Shown here piece after piece: positions 18,801 to 26,262 of a DNA stretch of 64,000 bases. Numbering within the stretch: position 1 is the stretch's first letter; each line of letters begins with the position of its first letter. The DNA is from Cyanophora paradoxa (taxonomy: Eukaryota > Glaucocystophyceae > Cyanophorales > Cyanophoraceae). Under the pieces are notes generated by a model. The model did no database searches. It saw only the letters and a list, made by a program, of their open reading frames with translations, and was not told the origin of the DNA. The translations under genes were made by a program, and so were the position numbers. Location: assembly GCA_004431415.1 (NCBI GenBank), contig QPMI01000005.1, positions 186,001 to 250,000 on the forward strand, given 5' to 3'.

Positions 18801-21800
18801 GCCTTAGAAGTCAATCAGAGAATGGCGGCAAAAAACTTACACAATACCACCCTTTCCGGTGTTGTTACAGATGATTACCTTACCAATAAAGGATATCTCA
18901 CGTCGGCGGATTTAAGCAGTTATGCAACCGATGCAGAATTAGCGGCGGCACTTGCGAATTATCTACCTCTTACAGGTGGAACCGTCACCGGAACCGTTAA
19001 CGCTACCACATTACAAATTGGTGGAACCACAATACCGAAAGGTTATGAATTTGACCAATTAGATGTGGTTTCGACAGATAGAAGCGCAAATAATTGGACT
19101 GTTAATTGGACAGGTCATAGAACGGGACTAACCGGATGTTATACGACACCTGAGAATGACGCAGATGTTACGGGTTGTTGGATGCGTTGGACAATTCCAG
19201 AAGGTATGAAATCGTTTTATATTCAACTTTTACTGTGGCATAATTGTCGATATTTCGATATTTACGGGCAAACTGTAAATGGACATCAACATTTCCTAAG
19301 ACGAATAAATAACTATCAAGGACTTCAGGATGTTGCAGTTCAAGATGGAACATACCCAGCTATAATATTTACTTCAGTAAACTGCGAATTTTACAGTAAA
19401 ATATATGTTCAAGGGCGAAAAGGTCGCATTTATCTTACAGGTGTCTTTGGTTGGAGTCGACAAAGAGCAACTGATAATGATGCAGGATTATTGCATTACG
19501 ATAATATTGCTTTCAATCCTGTTGGCAAATATTCCGAGTTTGATGTTGTAAGTGGTTGGAATAGCACAGGTGTAGCATTCCCAGCTGGGGCTTGGACAAC
19601 AGCATGGAAACCCACAACAGATAACCCAGTAGAGGGTTTTTATTGCAACCAGACAGATGATGAAAGTGGCAGTGGCTACATGCAGTGTGTTGTTCCAGCA
19701 GGAATGAAAACCTGTCACATACAATACTTATGTTGGACGAATTCAAGATATTTTGATATTTATGGATACCGCAATGGTCGTTGGAATTATATTATGAGAG
19801 TGAATACGTATCAAAATGTTCAAAACACAGCCGACACAAATTGGCATTCGAGTTTATTATGGACTTCCGTATTTTGTGGGAATTTCTCTCATATTGGAAT
19901 TTTTGCAAAGAAAGGACGAATTTACATTGGAATGCTTGGATGGACAAAAGAAGTAGGAAGAACAGCACCAGCGAATGGTTTGATTAGTTGGGATAATATT
20001 TACAGTCGTCCCGCTTTATTTACAGCCGCAGACCTCCCACAAACAGCAACATGGGCTGTCTCCACTTGGTTAAAATCAACGGATAATGTCCCACGATTTT
20101 GGTTTGGAAATGGTGGAACTACATACATTCGAGGTTATGAGCATAGTGATGGTGTATCGGTCGAATTCAGAAACTCAGCAGATGCATGGTTATTAAAATC
20201 GTATTCAAATGGTAACCTTGCAGTTAATAATACTGTGTCAGCTCCGACTCTAAGTGGAACAATTATTAATGGGGGTTCAATAAATGCAACTACAAACTAT
20301 AAATTTGGTGACAAAACAATGCCTCGATGTGTAGAGTATGACGCAACTGTTGCAGGAAATTCGCCACATGGTTATGCAGGAGGTTGGGGTTTTGAAGGTG
20401 GAACAGCATGGGAACCCTACTATAATTACGGTGGGTATGCTTACAATAATGAGAGTGGCGACACTGTTGTTAACGGCTCATGGGTTGATTACACAATACC
20501 CACTGATTTATATACGGGAACAGCCCACTTAACATATCTCCCTTGGGTAAATTGTCGTTACTTTGAGATTTGGGGAATTAATAGACAAGGAAATGCGGTT
20601 TTCATTGCAAGAGTGAATAGTTATCATCAATATGAAAGCGCACCAGATGGAAACCACAATGGTTTACAAAATGTCCCTATTATGTTGGGAAATCGCTTTA
20701 TTCGCCTTCGTATTATTCCAAAGGTAGGAAGAGTTCACATAATGGGCATTGGATTTACTCGCACTTGGACAGGAAGTAGTTATGGTGGTCACACAGGTTA
20801 TGTTTCTTGGGATAACATTTATAGTAAGCCAAATCTACTAACACCAAGTTTAGTTGGAAACATTATAGGTTTTGATACTTGGAGTGGAACAGGTAGTGGT
20901 GGTCTATCATTTAGTGGTTCTTGGGGGACAGGTTGGACAGCTTCTGTTTCTAATCCTGTGGATGGATTTTATAGTATCGTTGAAGGTGATTCAACAAGTG
21001 GAGACTGGGCGCAAATTGAAGTCCCAGCAAATATGCAAACATGTCATGTTCAATATTTGTGTTGGTCGAATTGTCGATATTTCGATATTGGAGGCTATCG
21101 AGCAGGTCGATGGTTCCACATTATGCGAGTTAATACTTATCAGACTGTCTCAAATTATGGAACCACAGATTATCACGATGGTTTGGCGTGGGCTTCTTTT
21201 GCTTGTGATTATTTCTCACATGTTAGATTTGTTGCAAGAAAAGGGAGATGTTATATTGGTATGGTTGGATGGACGAAAGAAAAAGGGAGAACCTCACCAG
21301 CAAATGGTATGATCAGTTGGGATAATGTATATAGTAAAGATGCTCGCACAACTTGGGCAACCGGAACTTGGATAACATCAGATGAAGGTAATGGGAGAGT
21401 TTATTTTGGTTCATCATCAACTACATACATTAAAGGTTACGGAGCAACAGTAGTAGAGTTTAGAAATACGTGGGATACAAATATAGCATATTTGGAACAG
21501 AGCGGATACCTGTATATTGCGGCATATTTGTCACAGGGAAGTGACAGAAGATACAAAACAGACATTAAAAAGATAACAGGCGCTCTTTCAGCGATTGAGA
21601 AATTAGAAGGAGTGAGTTTTAAACGAATTGGAAGCGAAAAAGATGGAACAAAATTAGGTTTAATTGCGCAAGATGTAGAAAAGGTAATACCAGAGGTTGT
21701 TAACGTGAAAAAAGACGATGGCTATCTATCTCTCGAATACACGGGTTTGGTTCCTGTTCTCATTGAAGCTGTTAAAGAATTGTCCCAGAAATGCAAAGAT

Positions 21801-21842
21801 TTACAAGATCAAATAGATCAATGGCGCAGTCAGGCTGCTTAA
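15840..21842 (+). CDS. Giant phage-like fibre with C-terminal S74 chaperone domain
   Basis: This 2000-residue protein is built like a phage tail fibre and should project from the capsid and bind the host surface. The order is: N-terminal anchor-like region (1 to about 315); acidic Pro/Gly/Tyr repeats (about 325-412, EEFLPDG-type); three W..I..[KI]P...PPEDH.H.W repeats (about 416-483); a roughly 190-residue module in two copies (about 485-685 and 828-1010); eleven 12-residue DFAH repeats between them (about 694-823); a YLPLTGGTVTGTV phage-fibre motif (about 1040); and four related modules of about 170 residues (about 1063-1836) with CH[IV]QYLCW and RYFDI. The C-terminal 100 residues match Peptidase_S74 / endosialidase chaperone (SDRRYKTDIKKI, LGLIAQDVEKVIPEVV, EYTGLVPVLIEAVKEL). 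That domain trimerises and then cleaves itself off. No signal peptide is seen, as expected for a virion protein. Confidence 0.9.
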   Translation: MSYILKKPVPLRRSPDFVDDRLINIRVFGSILADFNADRDIHRTEFSRPAALILRNSHVGAPDIAQRFCLGPTENFVAEIIGSRALPRHLRIASSGTVSKYDSGRLIFRLQNDRGVHTSALRLIDESNDVANKTAAQITGRILLGEDAAISVLASQIQPFPWDLLYTDAREANLLFGFDVNQIDTEPATRFDIPGCTFGSILIEADRHLLPALHDRYDLGLRTRQWRNIHGTNIYQDGKKVSTEEQVINIFNYYFGPIVPIPPLPGLPKPPIPDGPGRERVADETVPFGQHIVSWEQVRNKPIFEPKKQIDEQYLPPEIDILELDDYQFVPDEEEFLPDGFDPQEYEYDQYDPNEEEYLPDGLDPQEFEYEQNYEPHEEYLADGLEPPVVDYEQPYEPHEEFLPDGLQPELFEFFPDWEQINNKPARYPPEDHNHDWDEILGKPEKYPPEDHRHDWGDIDGIPPEFPPEDHLHIWSEIREQPTFASAGNVLLGDINNGVSLYQNIDTPERLQLNDYYVNRQGIDAGTTMDGELYIRPPTRDVILPLGGGIEIKDTKPGIYLTSYYAEDVPMTGGLISLPSDPANYTDKNAAIQINVTNVSDLDGSRPKLIFSREQLAAETLLEDRDDYKQCEVAWIKTNYNGGVPEGLLEINQRASAKNIHNENISRVVTEDYFRWDNIPDAPEKFPPSDHEHVKADITDFAHEHVKADITDFAHTHTKDQITDFAHEHVKADITDFAHEHVKADITDFAHTHTKADISDFAHTHLKADITDFAHAHTKADITDFAHTHLKADITDFAHTHLKADITDFAHTHTKVDISDFAHRHNWDEIDEQPVFAQLNAIGNVFNGVTLYQSINTPERLFLNDHYVSLNGSFTGQDGTPMVGTLAVRLPRDPIVNGVYSGDFNVGVNDTFPSIYVTNYHPGETGQVADFSAAIQVNVTDQSAYDGARPKIVFTREKVVNYLPVAGQPTDDHGKCEMAWIKTTSGGALEVNQRMAAKNLHNTTLSGVVTDDYLTNKGYLTSADLSSYATDAELAAALANYLPLTGGTVTGTVNATTLQIGGTTIPKGYEFDQLDVVSTDRSANNWTVNWTGHRTGLTGCYTTPENDADVTGCWMRWTIPEGMKSFYIQLLLWHNCRYFDIYGQTVNGHQHFLRRINNYQGLQDVAVQDGTYPAIIFTSVNCEFYSKIYVQGRKGRIYLTGVFGWSRQRATDNDAGLLHYDNIAFNPVGKYSEFDVVSGWNSTGVAFPAGAWTTAWKPTTDNPVEGFYCNQTDDESGSGYMQCVVPAGMKTCHIQYLCWTNSRYFDIYGYRNGRWNYIMRVNTYQNVQNTADTNWHSSLLWTSVFCGNFSHIGIFAKKGRIYIGMLGWTKEVGRTAPANGLISWDNIYSRPALFTAADLPQTATWAVSTWLKSTDNVPRFWFGNGGTTYIRGYEHSDGVSVEFRNSADAWLLKSYSNGNLAVNNTVSAPTLSGTIINGGSINATTNYKFGDKTMPRCVEYDATVAGNSPHGYAGGWGFEGGTAWEPYYNYGGYAYNNESGDTVVNGSWVDYTIPTDLYTGTAHLTYLPWVNCRYFEIWGINRQGNAVFIARVNSYHQYESAPDGNHNGLQNVPIMLGNRFIRLRIIPKVGRVHIMGIGFTRTWTGSSYGGHTGYVSWDNIYSKPNLLTPSLVGNIIGFDTWSGTGSGGLSFSGSWGTGWTASVSNPVDGFYSIVEGDSTSGDWAQIEVPANMQTCHVQYLCWSNCRYFDIGGYRAGRWFHIMRVNTYQTVSNYGTTDYHDGLAWASFACDYFSHVRFVARKGRCYIGMVGWTKEKGRTSPANGMISWDNVYSKDARTTWATGTWITSDEGNGRVYFGSSSTTYIKGYGATVVEFRNTWDTNIAYLEQSGYLYIAAYLSQGSDRRYKTDIKKITGALSAIEKLEGVSFKRIGSEKDGTKLGLIAQDVEKVIPEVVNVKKDDGYLSLEYTGLVPVLIEAVKELSQKCKDLQDQIDQWRSQAA
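17919..18308 (+). repeat. Eleven 36-bp repeats encoding KADITDFAH units in the fibre
   Basis: One 10-residue and ten 12-residue units of the type [TE]H[TVL]KADITDFAH run without interruption. The His-x-His spacing in every unit suggests metal-coordinating or trimeric-stem packing, as seen in phage fibre stems with HxH motifs. The DNA copies differ at synonymous positions, so the array is not a very recent expansion. Confidence 0.9.
19027..21345 (+). repeat. Four diverged copies of a ~170-residue fibre module
   Basis: The modules at about 19027-19530, 19531-20040, 20326-20850 and 20851-21345 share a wide series of motifs. These are a Trp/Gly-rich entry strand, a [VI]P.[GND]M[KQ]T-type turn, [YL]L.W.N[CS]RYFDI, an R[VI]N.Y[HQ] segment, and a closing RKGR.Y[IL]..[VL]GW.[RK] ... 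WDN[IV]YS. Copies 2 and 4 are the closest pair. They look like repeated beta-sandwich receptor-binding units; no named domain is recognised. Confidence 0.75.
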
Positions 21843-21873
21843 CTGCCGTAATAAAAATGTCACAGTATAATTA

Positions 21874-22182
21874 ATGGCGACGTATCCACTTGGTGGAACT
21901 CCTTCCACTACTTCTGAGCCTGTCGCTCTTGCATTCGATACTATCAAACTTGTAGCCGCGCTACAAAATGTCGAAAAAACAATTCAGCAAACTAACAAAC
22001 TGTCACCAGTTGTCAATGAGTATAAAAACCTCTTGGTTAATGTCCTTGCGCAATCGGCTTATGGCGAACCTGTTGCTAAATACTCTGAGTGCGATAGCAA
22101 TATCAAAGCAATGACAGCCAATATTCAAGCTCTTTCTGTTGCTTACCAAGCCCTTGGAGCGAATCTAATCACTTTGGCTTGA
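21874..22182 (+). CDS. Small unnamed protein downstream of the fibre
   Basis: The product has 102 residues, is mostly helical by appearance (ALQNVEKTIQQTNKLSPVV, then NIKAMTANIQALSVAYQAL), and has few charges. It starts 31 bases after the fibre stop and is followed by two paralogous genes on the same strand. It has no signal peptide or known motif. The position suggests a fibre assembly or structural partner; that is inference. Confidence 0.6.
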   Translation: MATYPLGGTPSTTSEPVALAFDTIKLVAALQNVEKTIQQTNKLSPVVNEYKNLLVNVLAQSAYGEPVAKYSECDSNIKAMTANIQALSVAYQALGANLITLA

Positions 22183-22225
22183 TGTCTGCCGACTTTTTTT
22201 TCTTTCCTTCTTAGTAAAATAAGCA

Positions 22226-23080
22226 ATGGGCGAATATAATCGGGTTCAGCTACCTATCTATTCACTTGGATCCCCTGCTACTCACTTTCGCCAGCATGAG
22301 GTAAATGATGAGGTTCGCGGTCTGGAATCCACTGAACGTCCTAATTCTAACGGGAATGCTTTTGATAAGAATTCGATTATTCGCGTAAAAGAACTCCGAG
22401 CTGACAAGAACTCTGGTGTAGTTAAAACCACTCGACTCCTCGTAAGCAATGCAAATTTCTTCCAGCCTACTAATGGAGGCCCTGATGCTTACAGTGTTGA
22501 TCTGAAAGCCCTTGACTTCGATAAGAATTCTGCTGCTGTTACTGTGAGATCAGGTGGAGCTTTTATTGGTGGTGGATGTCGTGTGTCCGGTCAACTCTCT
22601 TCTTCGATTGCATACAATGATGTCCCAGATACTCTTGAACAAAATGTGGAGAACCCGCAACGAATTCGGTTCTATACACCTGTTGCACAGCAACCTTTTC
22701 TTCACTTCTATGTTGCTTCATCTGTCACTCTTGAAAATTCAGAGTTGGTTTCCATTACAGGAACTGATCGTGTGAGAAGGAATATTCCTCTTCCCACAGC
22801 AATGCTTTCGATGTGCAGAGCAAACAACAATCAACCAGGTCACAATTACCTATTCTTTGTTCAAGCATCAAACCATTTCGGTAGAGGATATTGTGTTTAT
22901 AACAATTTGACATTTACTTATGATTTGTTTGTCACTGAGGTAGGAGTTTATAATACTATGATAATTGGACTGAGAACAGATATAGCTGCTGTTTCAGCAC
23001 TTCGTGGTGTGAATATTGCTGATATTTTTACAACCGGATTTTACCAGGAGCCAGATGTTATTGACGATCCAACACCTTAA
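22226..23080 (+). CDS. Beta-rich unnamed protein, copy A of a tandem pair
   Basis: The protein has 284 residues and is paralogous to the next gene. Shared blocks are LGSPATHFRQH versus LAAPATHVLQH, RGLESTE versus EGLESTE, KELRADKNSGVVKTTRLLVS versus the Q-rich variant in copy B, and RSGGAFIGGG versus RNGGAYVGDG. The sequence is strand-rich with many Gly, Asn and Tyr, and has no membrane segment, like capsid-attached decoration or receptor-binding proteins. I recognise no family. It lies 23 bases before copy B. Confidence 0.7.
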   Translation: MGEYNRVQLPIYSLGSPATHFRQHEVNDEVRGLESTERPNSNGNAFDKNSIIRVKELRADKNSGVVKTTRLLVSNANFFQPTNGGPDAYSVDLKALDFDKNSAAVTVRSGGAFIGGGCRVSGQLSSSIAYNDVPDTLEQNVENPQRIRFYTPVAQQPFLHFYVASSVTLENSELVSITGTDRVRRNIPLPTAMLSMCRANNNQPGHNYLFFVQASNHFGRGYCVYNNLTFTYDLFVTEVGVYNTMIIGLRTDIAAVSALRGVNIADIFTTGFYQEPDVIDDPTP

Positions 23081-23103
23081 AATATATATCACTTTAATGT
23101 AAA

Positions 23104-23928
23104 ATGACTGAAATTGAGCGTATTGTCACGGCACAACTTTCGCTCGCAGCCCCAGCTACACATGTTTTACAACATTCTACTTTTGACGATGTAGAAGGTC
23201 TTGAATCAACAGAGGTTCAACCTACAATGAATACCTTCGGATCTACACATAAACTTAGATTGCAGGAACTCCAATGTGATAAAAATAATGGTGTGGTCAA
23301 AACTACAAAGTTGCTAGTTACAAATGCAAATTTTAGCGCCCATTATGGCGATCCAGACAGCTACGGCGATCCTCTTTCGACTTATTCCTTCGAATCTCGT
23401 TCGGGAGCTATTAACTGCCGAAATGGTGGCGCATATGTTGGCGATGGTCTTCGTGTTGGTGGAGCTATCGGAGCTCCTCTCTTTGTGAACGATCAACCGA
23501 ACCCGATTGATAATTTAACGCGTATTCGCACCTACGTTCCCAGCATGAATGCACCATATATTATTAAGATCTTTCCAATCGTTGTTAATGAGCAAACATC
23601 AGTAGTTGATTCTCTGGTTGAAATTGGTGATCATTTCAAGGTAGTAGTGGATATCCCACCTGATATCTACGCTCTCTGCCAGGTTGAAGGTGGAACTCCG
23701 AATATTACAGTGGTAATAACTCCTTACGATAACTTTGGAATCGCTTATCATGGTGTAAATTTCGGATTAGAAGATTATCAGTTTTTAGTAAGAGCTACCA
23801 GGTTTGGTATCTACAAATGTATCCTTTATGCTGAACGAACCGATGCTATTGCTAAACAGAACACATATGCAGAGTACTACGGCACTAATAGGTATTTTCC
23901 TATATTCGGCAGCGATACAGCTCCATAG
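23104..23928 (+). CDS. Beta-rich unnamed protein, copy B of a tandem pair
   Basis: The protein has 274 residues and aligns with copy A over most of its length (APATHVLQH, GLESTE, DKNNGVVKTTKLLVTNANF, NGGAYVGDGLRVGG, then a Y.NFG.AYH type strand near the end). The central region differs strongly, as expected if the two copies bind different targets. It has the same strand and close spacing as copy A, so they are probably co-expressed with the fibre block. Confidence 0.7.
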   Translation: MTEIERIVTAQLSLAAPATHVLQHSTFDDVEGLESTEVQPTMNTFGSTHKLRLQELQCDKNNGVVKTTKLLVTNANFSAHYGDPDSYGDPLSTYSFESRSGAINCRNGGAYVGDGLRVGGAIGAPLFVNDQPNPIDNLTRIRTYVPSMNAPYIIKIFPIVVNEQTSVVDSLVEIGDHFKVVVDIPPDIYALCQVEGGTPNITVVITPYDNFGIAYHGVNFGLEDYQFLVRATRFGIYKCILYAERTDAIAKQNTYAEYYGTNRYFPIFGSDTAP

Positions 23929-23966
23929 CTGCATTCCTTTGTTTTTTTATATTTTTCCATTAATAG

Positions 23967-24293
23967 ATGGATTTGCTTCGAAAATGTTTGGATATGTTCC
24001 ATCTCAACGTCACCAGCAAATTGAATTGTAGTTGCTGTGAGACGACCATTAATCTCGAAATATCAGACACAGAAGGCTCTCGCACCCCAGAAACTCAGGT
24101 TTCGCCTATTAACACACCCAGGACTTCTAGGTCCAATTCTCCATTTACTCGAACCGATTCACCTGTACCTTGGCTTGATGCTGAAGGCCGAAGATTGTCT
24201 TGGCCTCCCCCAAATATCCCGAAGCCGCTGAAAAGAAAAAAGTCCTTGCTATCAAGTTTCAGAAAGGAGAAGCAACCCGATCAGGTGGAATGA
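23967..24293 (+). CDS. Small double-cysteine SDTE-motif protein (shared family)
   Basis: The protein has 108 residues. The N-terminal 38 residues (MDLLRKCLDMFHLNVTSKLN, then SCCETTINLEISDTEGS) match the N-terminus of the element 2 protein at 59703-59975 (MDIIRKFIEMLSLHVVS..., CCDTTIEFEMSDTEDN). The rest is a Ser/Thr/Pro-rich tail (RTSRSNSPFTRTDSPVPW) with a basic end (LKRKKSLLSSFRKEK). The acidic SDTE stretch and SP/TP sites look like phosphorylation or host-interaction motifs. The stop codon touches the right inverted repeat. I know no named family; a regulatory or host-targeting role is only inference. Confidence 0.75.
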   Translation: MDLLRKCLDMFHLNVTSKLNCSCCETTINLEISDTEGSRTPETQVSPINTPRTSRSNSPFTRTDSPVPWLDAEGRRLSWPPPNIPKPLKRKKSLLSSFRKEKQPDQVE

Positions 24294-24718
24294 GGCCGCA
24301 CCAGACCGCTCTGGGGGCCCGTCCTTACGTGCGGCTATAGCTTAACGCTTTTTCCTCGTTTAGCTTCTCTGTACACATCAATTACATCTAGCTAGAGCTT
24401 AACACGTTTCCTCGTTTAGCTTCTCTGTACTCATTAATATCGCCTAGCCTATTCTGCCACGTTGTTCTACAGACCGCGCTCAAGGGGGCAGCGCTCCTCT
24501 TCGTCTATTCTAGTTGTCAGCTCTGCCCTGAATAGTCGTTAGATATTTCTTTGTTAAGACTCCGACCCGAGTCTGGTAGACCTGGGAATTAGGGTCTCGT
24601 AGACGTACAAGGTGAATTAACTGAAGAGGGGCTGGAGGTATACACTGGAAACGCATGGAATCGGGGGCAATGGAGCGAAGCGGAATTGCCCGGGTGTGAG
24701 GTCCATGCGTATACAACA
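24292..24718 (-). repeat. Right terminal inverted repeat of element 1
   Basis: The outer 385 bases (24334-24718) are the near-perfect reverse complement of 2506-2890. The inner part (24292-24320) pairs with 3037-3067. It starts within the stop codon of the last gene and holds two 56-bp units, one fewer than the left repeat. The end reads ...GCGTATACAACA before the duplicated ATTATA. Confidence 0.92.
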
Positions 24719-24724
24719 ATTATA
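24719..24724. repeat. Target-site duplication, right copy (ATTATA)
   Basis: This copy matches 2500-2505. On the minus strand the host sequence reads ...TTGTCCAG|AATATAATACG; the duplicated TATAAT starts three bases after an AG that follows a pyrimidine-rich tract. The insertion is therefore most simply placed just inside a host exon. Confidence 0.9.
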
Positions 24725-26201
24725 TTCTGGACAACCGAGAGAAATAAGCAAAGAAGAGTGCGAAGCGCACTAAAGAGCGAGGTGAGCTTTGAGGTGATCA
24801 TGGGCTGGAAGAAGAATGTAAGGACGAGGCACCCTACGACGTAGATGTGCTTCGTGTTGTACCACCACGACGCGTTGTGCAGATCGAGCTCTGCAAGCGC
24901 GTCGAGCAACGCGCTCGGGTCGCTATGATCGGTTGTGCTGCGCTTCTGGTCTAAGCGCCTGTTTGCGCAGCTTGCTTGGGGTTGATTTCCGTCTCCATTT
25001 TCGTCGTGTGCTTCAAGGGCACGGCGGAAAGGCAGCCGGTGTACCAGCTTTGAGAGCAGCTTCCGCACATGTTTGGATGCAACGTGCATCACAGGCACAA
25101 GAATCGCAAGCAGCACCGGCAGCACTGAAGATTGAAGGGGTTTATAATGTTAATTCGCCACTTACACGGCAGATTGCGGGCATCGATAACGCACCAAAAG
25201 AAGCAAGCGGCAGCAGTATGTAGAATCTGCGTGAACGTCGCCAATTAGTACGAATACGAGAGGGCCATGCGTACAATTAATACTGCAGCGCACAGAAGCT
25301 TGATATAGACCGGCCACAACGCGGTTTGTCCTTCGCGATTGAGCGCGAATATGCAATCCAGATTGATAATTTTCTCGGTTGGAGATACCACACTCTCCTC
25401 CGCTCCGAGTAGGCCGTTCAGAATCGAAGGCCAGCGCACCGAAAGACTTTTCGAGAGGGTAATGAGCTGCAGATAATCAAGCAGTACTTGAAGGAAGATC
25501 CCCCGCTTTTCGTCTTCATCCGAGCTGCTGGCATCGAGGATAGTTGTCCACGTGATGTAACTTTACATGCAGCGAGGAACCGAAATTCAGAATCAATAAT
25601 AAAGGGCATGTGGCTTACAAAAATTAAATCGTTCACCCTGCGAAAAGAAGGAACGCAAGAGCGACGAGAATTCCAATCACGGCGGAAGTTCCAGGCGAGA
25701 AGCACTCCGTGCAAGCGTATTCTCCCGCCCTACCGAAGCCCGTGACACAGGAACCGCACAACGGACCATGGTAACCCTGTTTGCAGTCGTCGATCGGAAC
25801 GTTTACATCCACGGGAACATCCAGAGATTCGTCAACCAGATGCGCGTCCGATAGCAACCGTCTCTGGGTATTCGAAGGAGAGCAGGCGCTGGCTGTGCTG
25901 TTCGCTGTCGAACTGCATTCACGATCGGCCTGCGGCTTGCCACCAAGGCAGCTGTCTTCCCCATTCGGGCACTCAATGAACATGGAGATGTCATATCGAC
26001 TTTGGAACCAGCCCCTGTCGATGAGATCGCGATGTGTAAATTGTTAGTCGATTACTAGCTATAGTCTCCGATGCCAAAGCATCGGCATCCAGAATGACGC
26101 ACGGCTTCGCGTAGAGTTTTGCTCCTCCTTCACAAACACCCCCCTCGGGACACTTACTACAGGAAGCGTCGTCAGGGTTCAAACTGAAGAAATTCGGTCC
26201 G
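24725..26201 (-). CDS. Giant host protein: Cys-rich hinge and first membrane segments
   Basis: Exons encode a Cys-rich hinge (CSKCPEGGVCEGG near 26130; GYHGPLCGSCVTGFGRAGEY and CTECFSP near 25690-25770). This pattern is known from ephrin-receptor-like or GCC2/GCC3 repeats of protist surface proteins. A hydrophobic segment follows (SAVIGILVALAFLLFAG, about 25633-25685), then further hydrophobic stretches near 25080-25125 and 24800-24850 (IYVVGCLVLTFFFQP). The last exon boundary before element 1 is a probable donor near 24770 with a short intron ending at CCAG. Joining it to the sequence left of element 1 keeps the frame, which supports one interrupted gene. Confidence 0.55.
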
Positions 26202-26262
26202 CTGCGCATGCGCTCCAGCGATCAAAAATTGGAGAAGCGCCAACGCAATTATCGCCTCTCAC
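26202..26262 (-). other. Host intron, 61 nt, GT-AG
   Basis: On the minus strand the exon end GAATG is followed by GTGAGAGG, and the intron ends GCATGCGCAG before CGGACCGAA. Joining gives an in-frame CTE-CGPNFF with no stop. It illustrates the very short canonical introns of this host. Confidence 0.75.

Larger units (their letters stand above)
2506..24718. mobile_element. Element 1: complete polinton-like provirus, 22.2 kb
   Basis: The element is bounded by inverted repeats and a 6-bp duplication. It carries the hallmark set of the Polinton/polinton-like virus lineage: protein-primed DNA polymerase B, RVE-type integrase, FtsK/HerA-type packaging ATPase, double-jelly-roll major capsid protein and penton. 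It has no recognisable adenovirus-type maturation protease and no superfamily 3 helicase. Beyond the core it has a HNH-AP2 nuclease, an ExoX-C-like protein, a patatin-like phospholipase, a 2000-residue fibre and several genes without a name. Most genes are intact and closely packed, often with TATATAA-like boxes a few bases before the start codon. The only broken core gene is the penton, and that break may be a sequencing error. It lies in the host gene, three bases inside an inferred exon. Confidence 0.93.

Noticed and set aside
23104-23928. Adenovirus-type maturation protease among the unnamed genes of element 1
   Set aside because: I looked for a His-Asp/Glu-Cys pattern in 14006-14338, 21874-22182, 22226-23080 and 23104-23928 and saw none.
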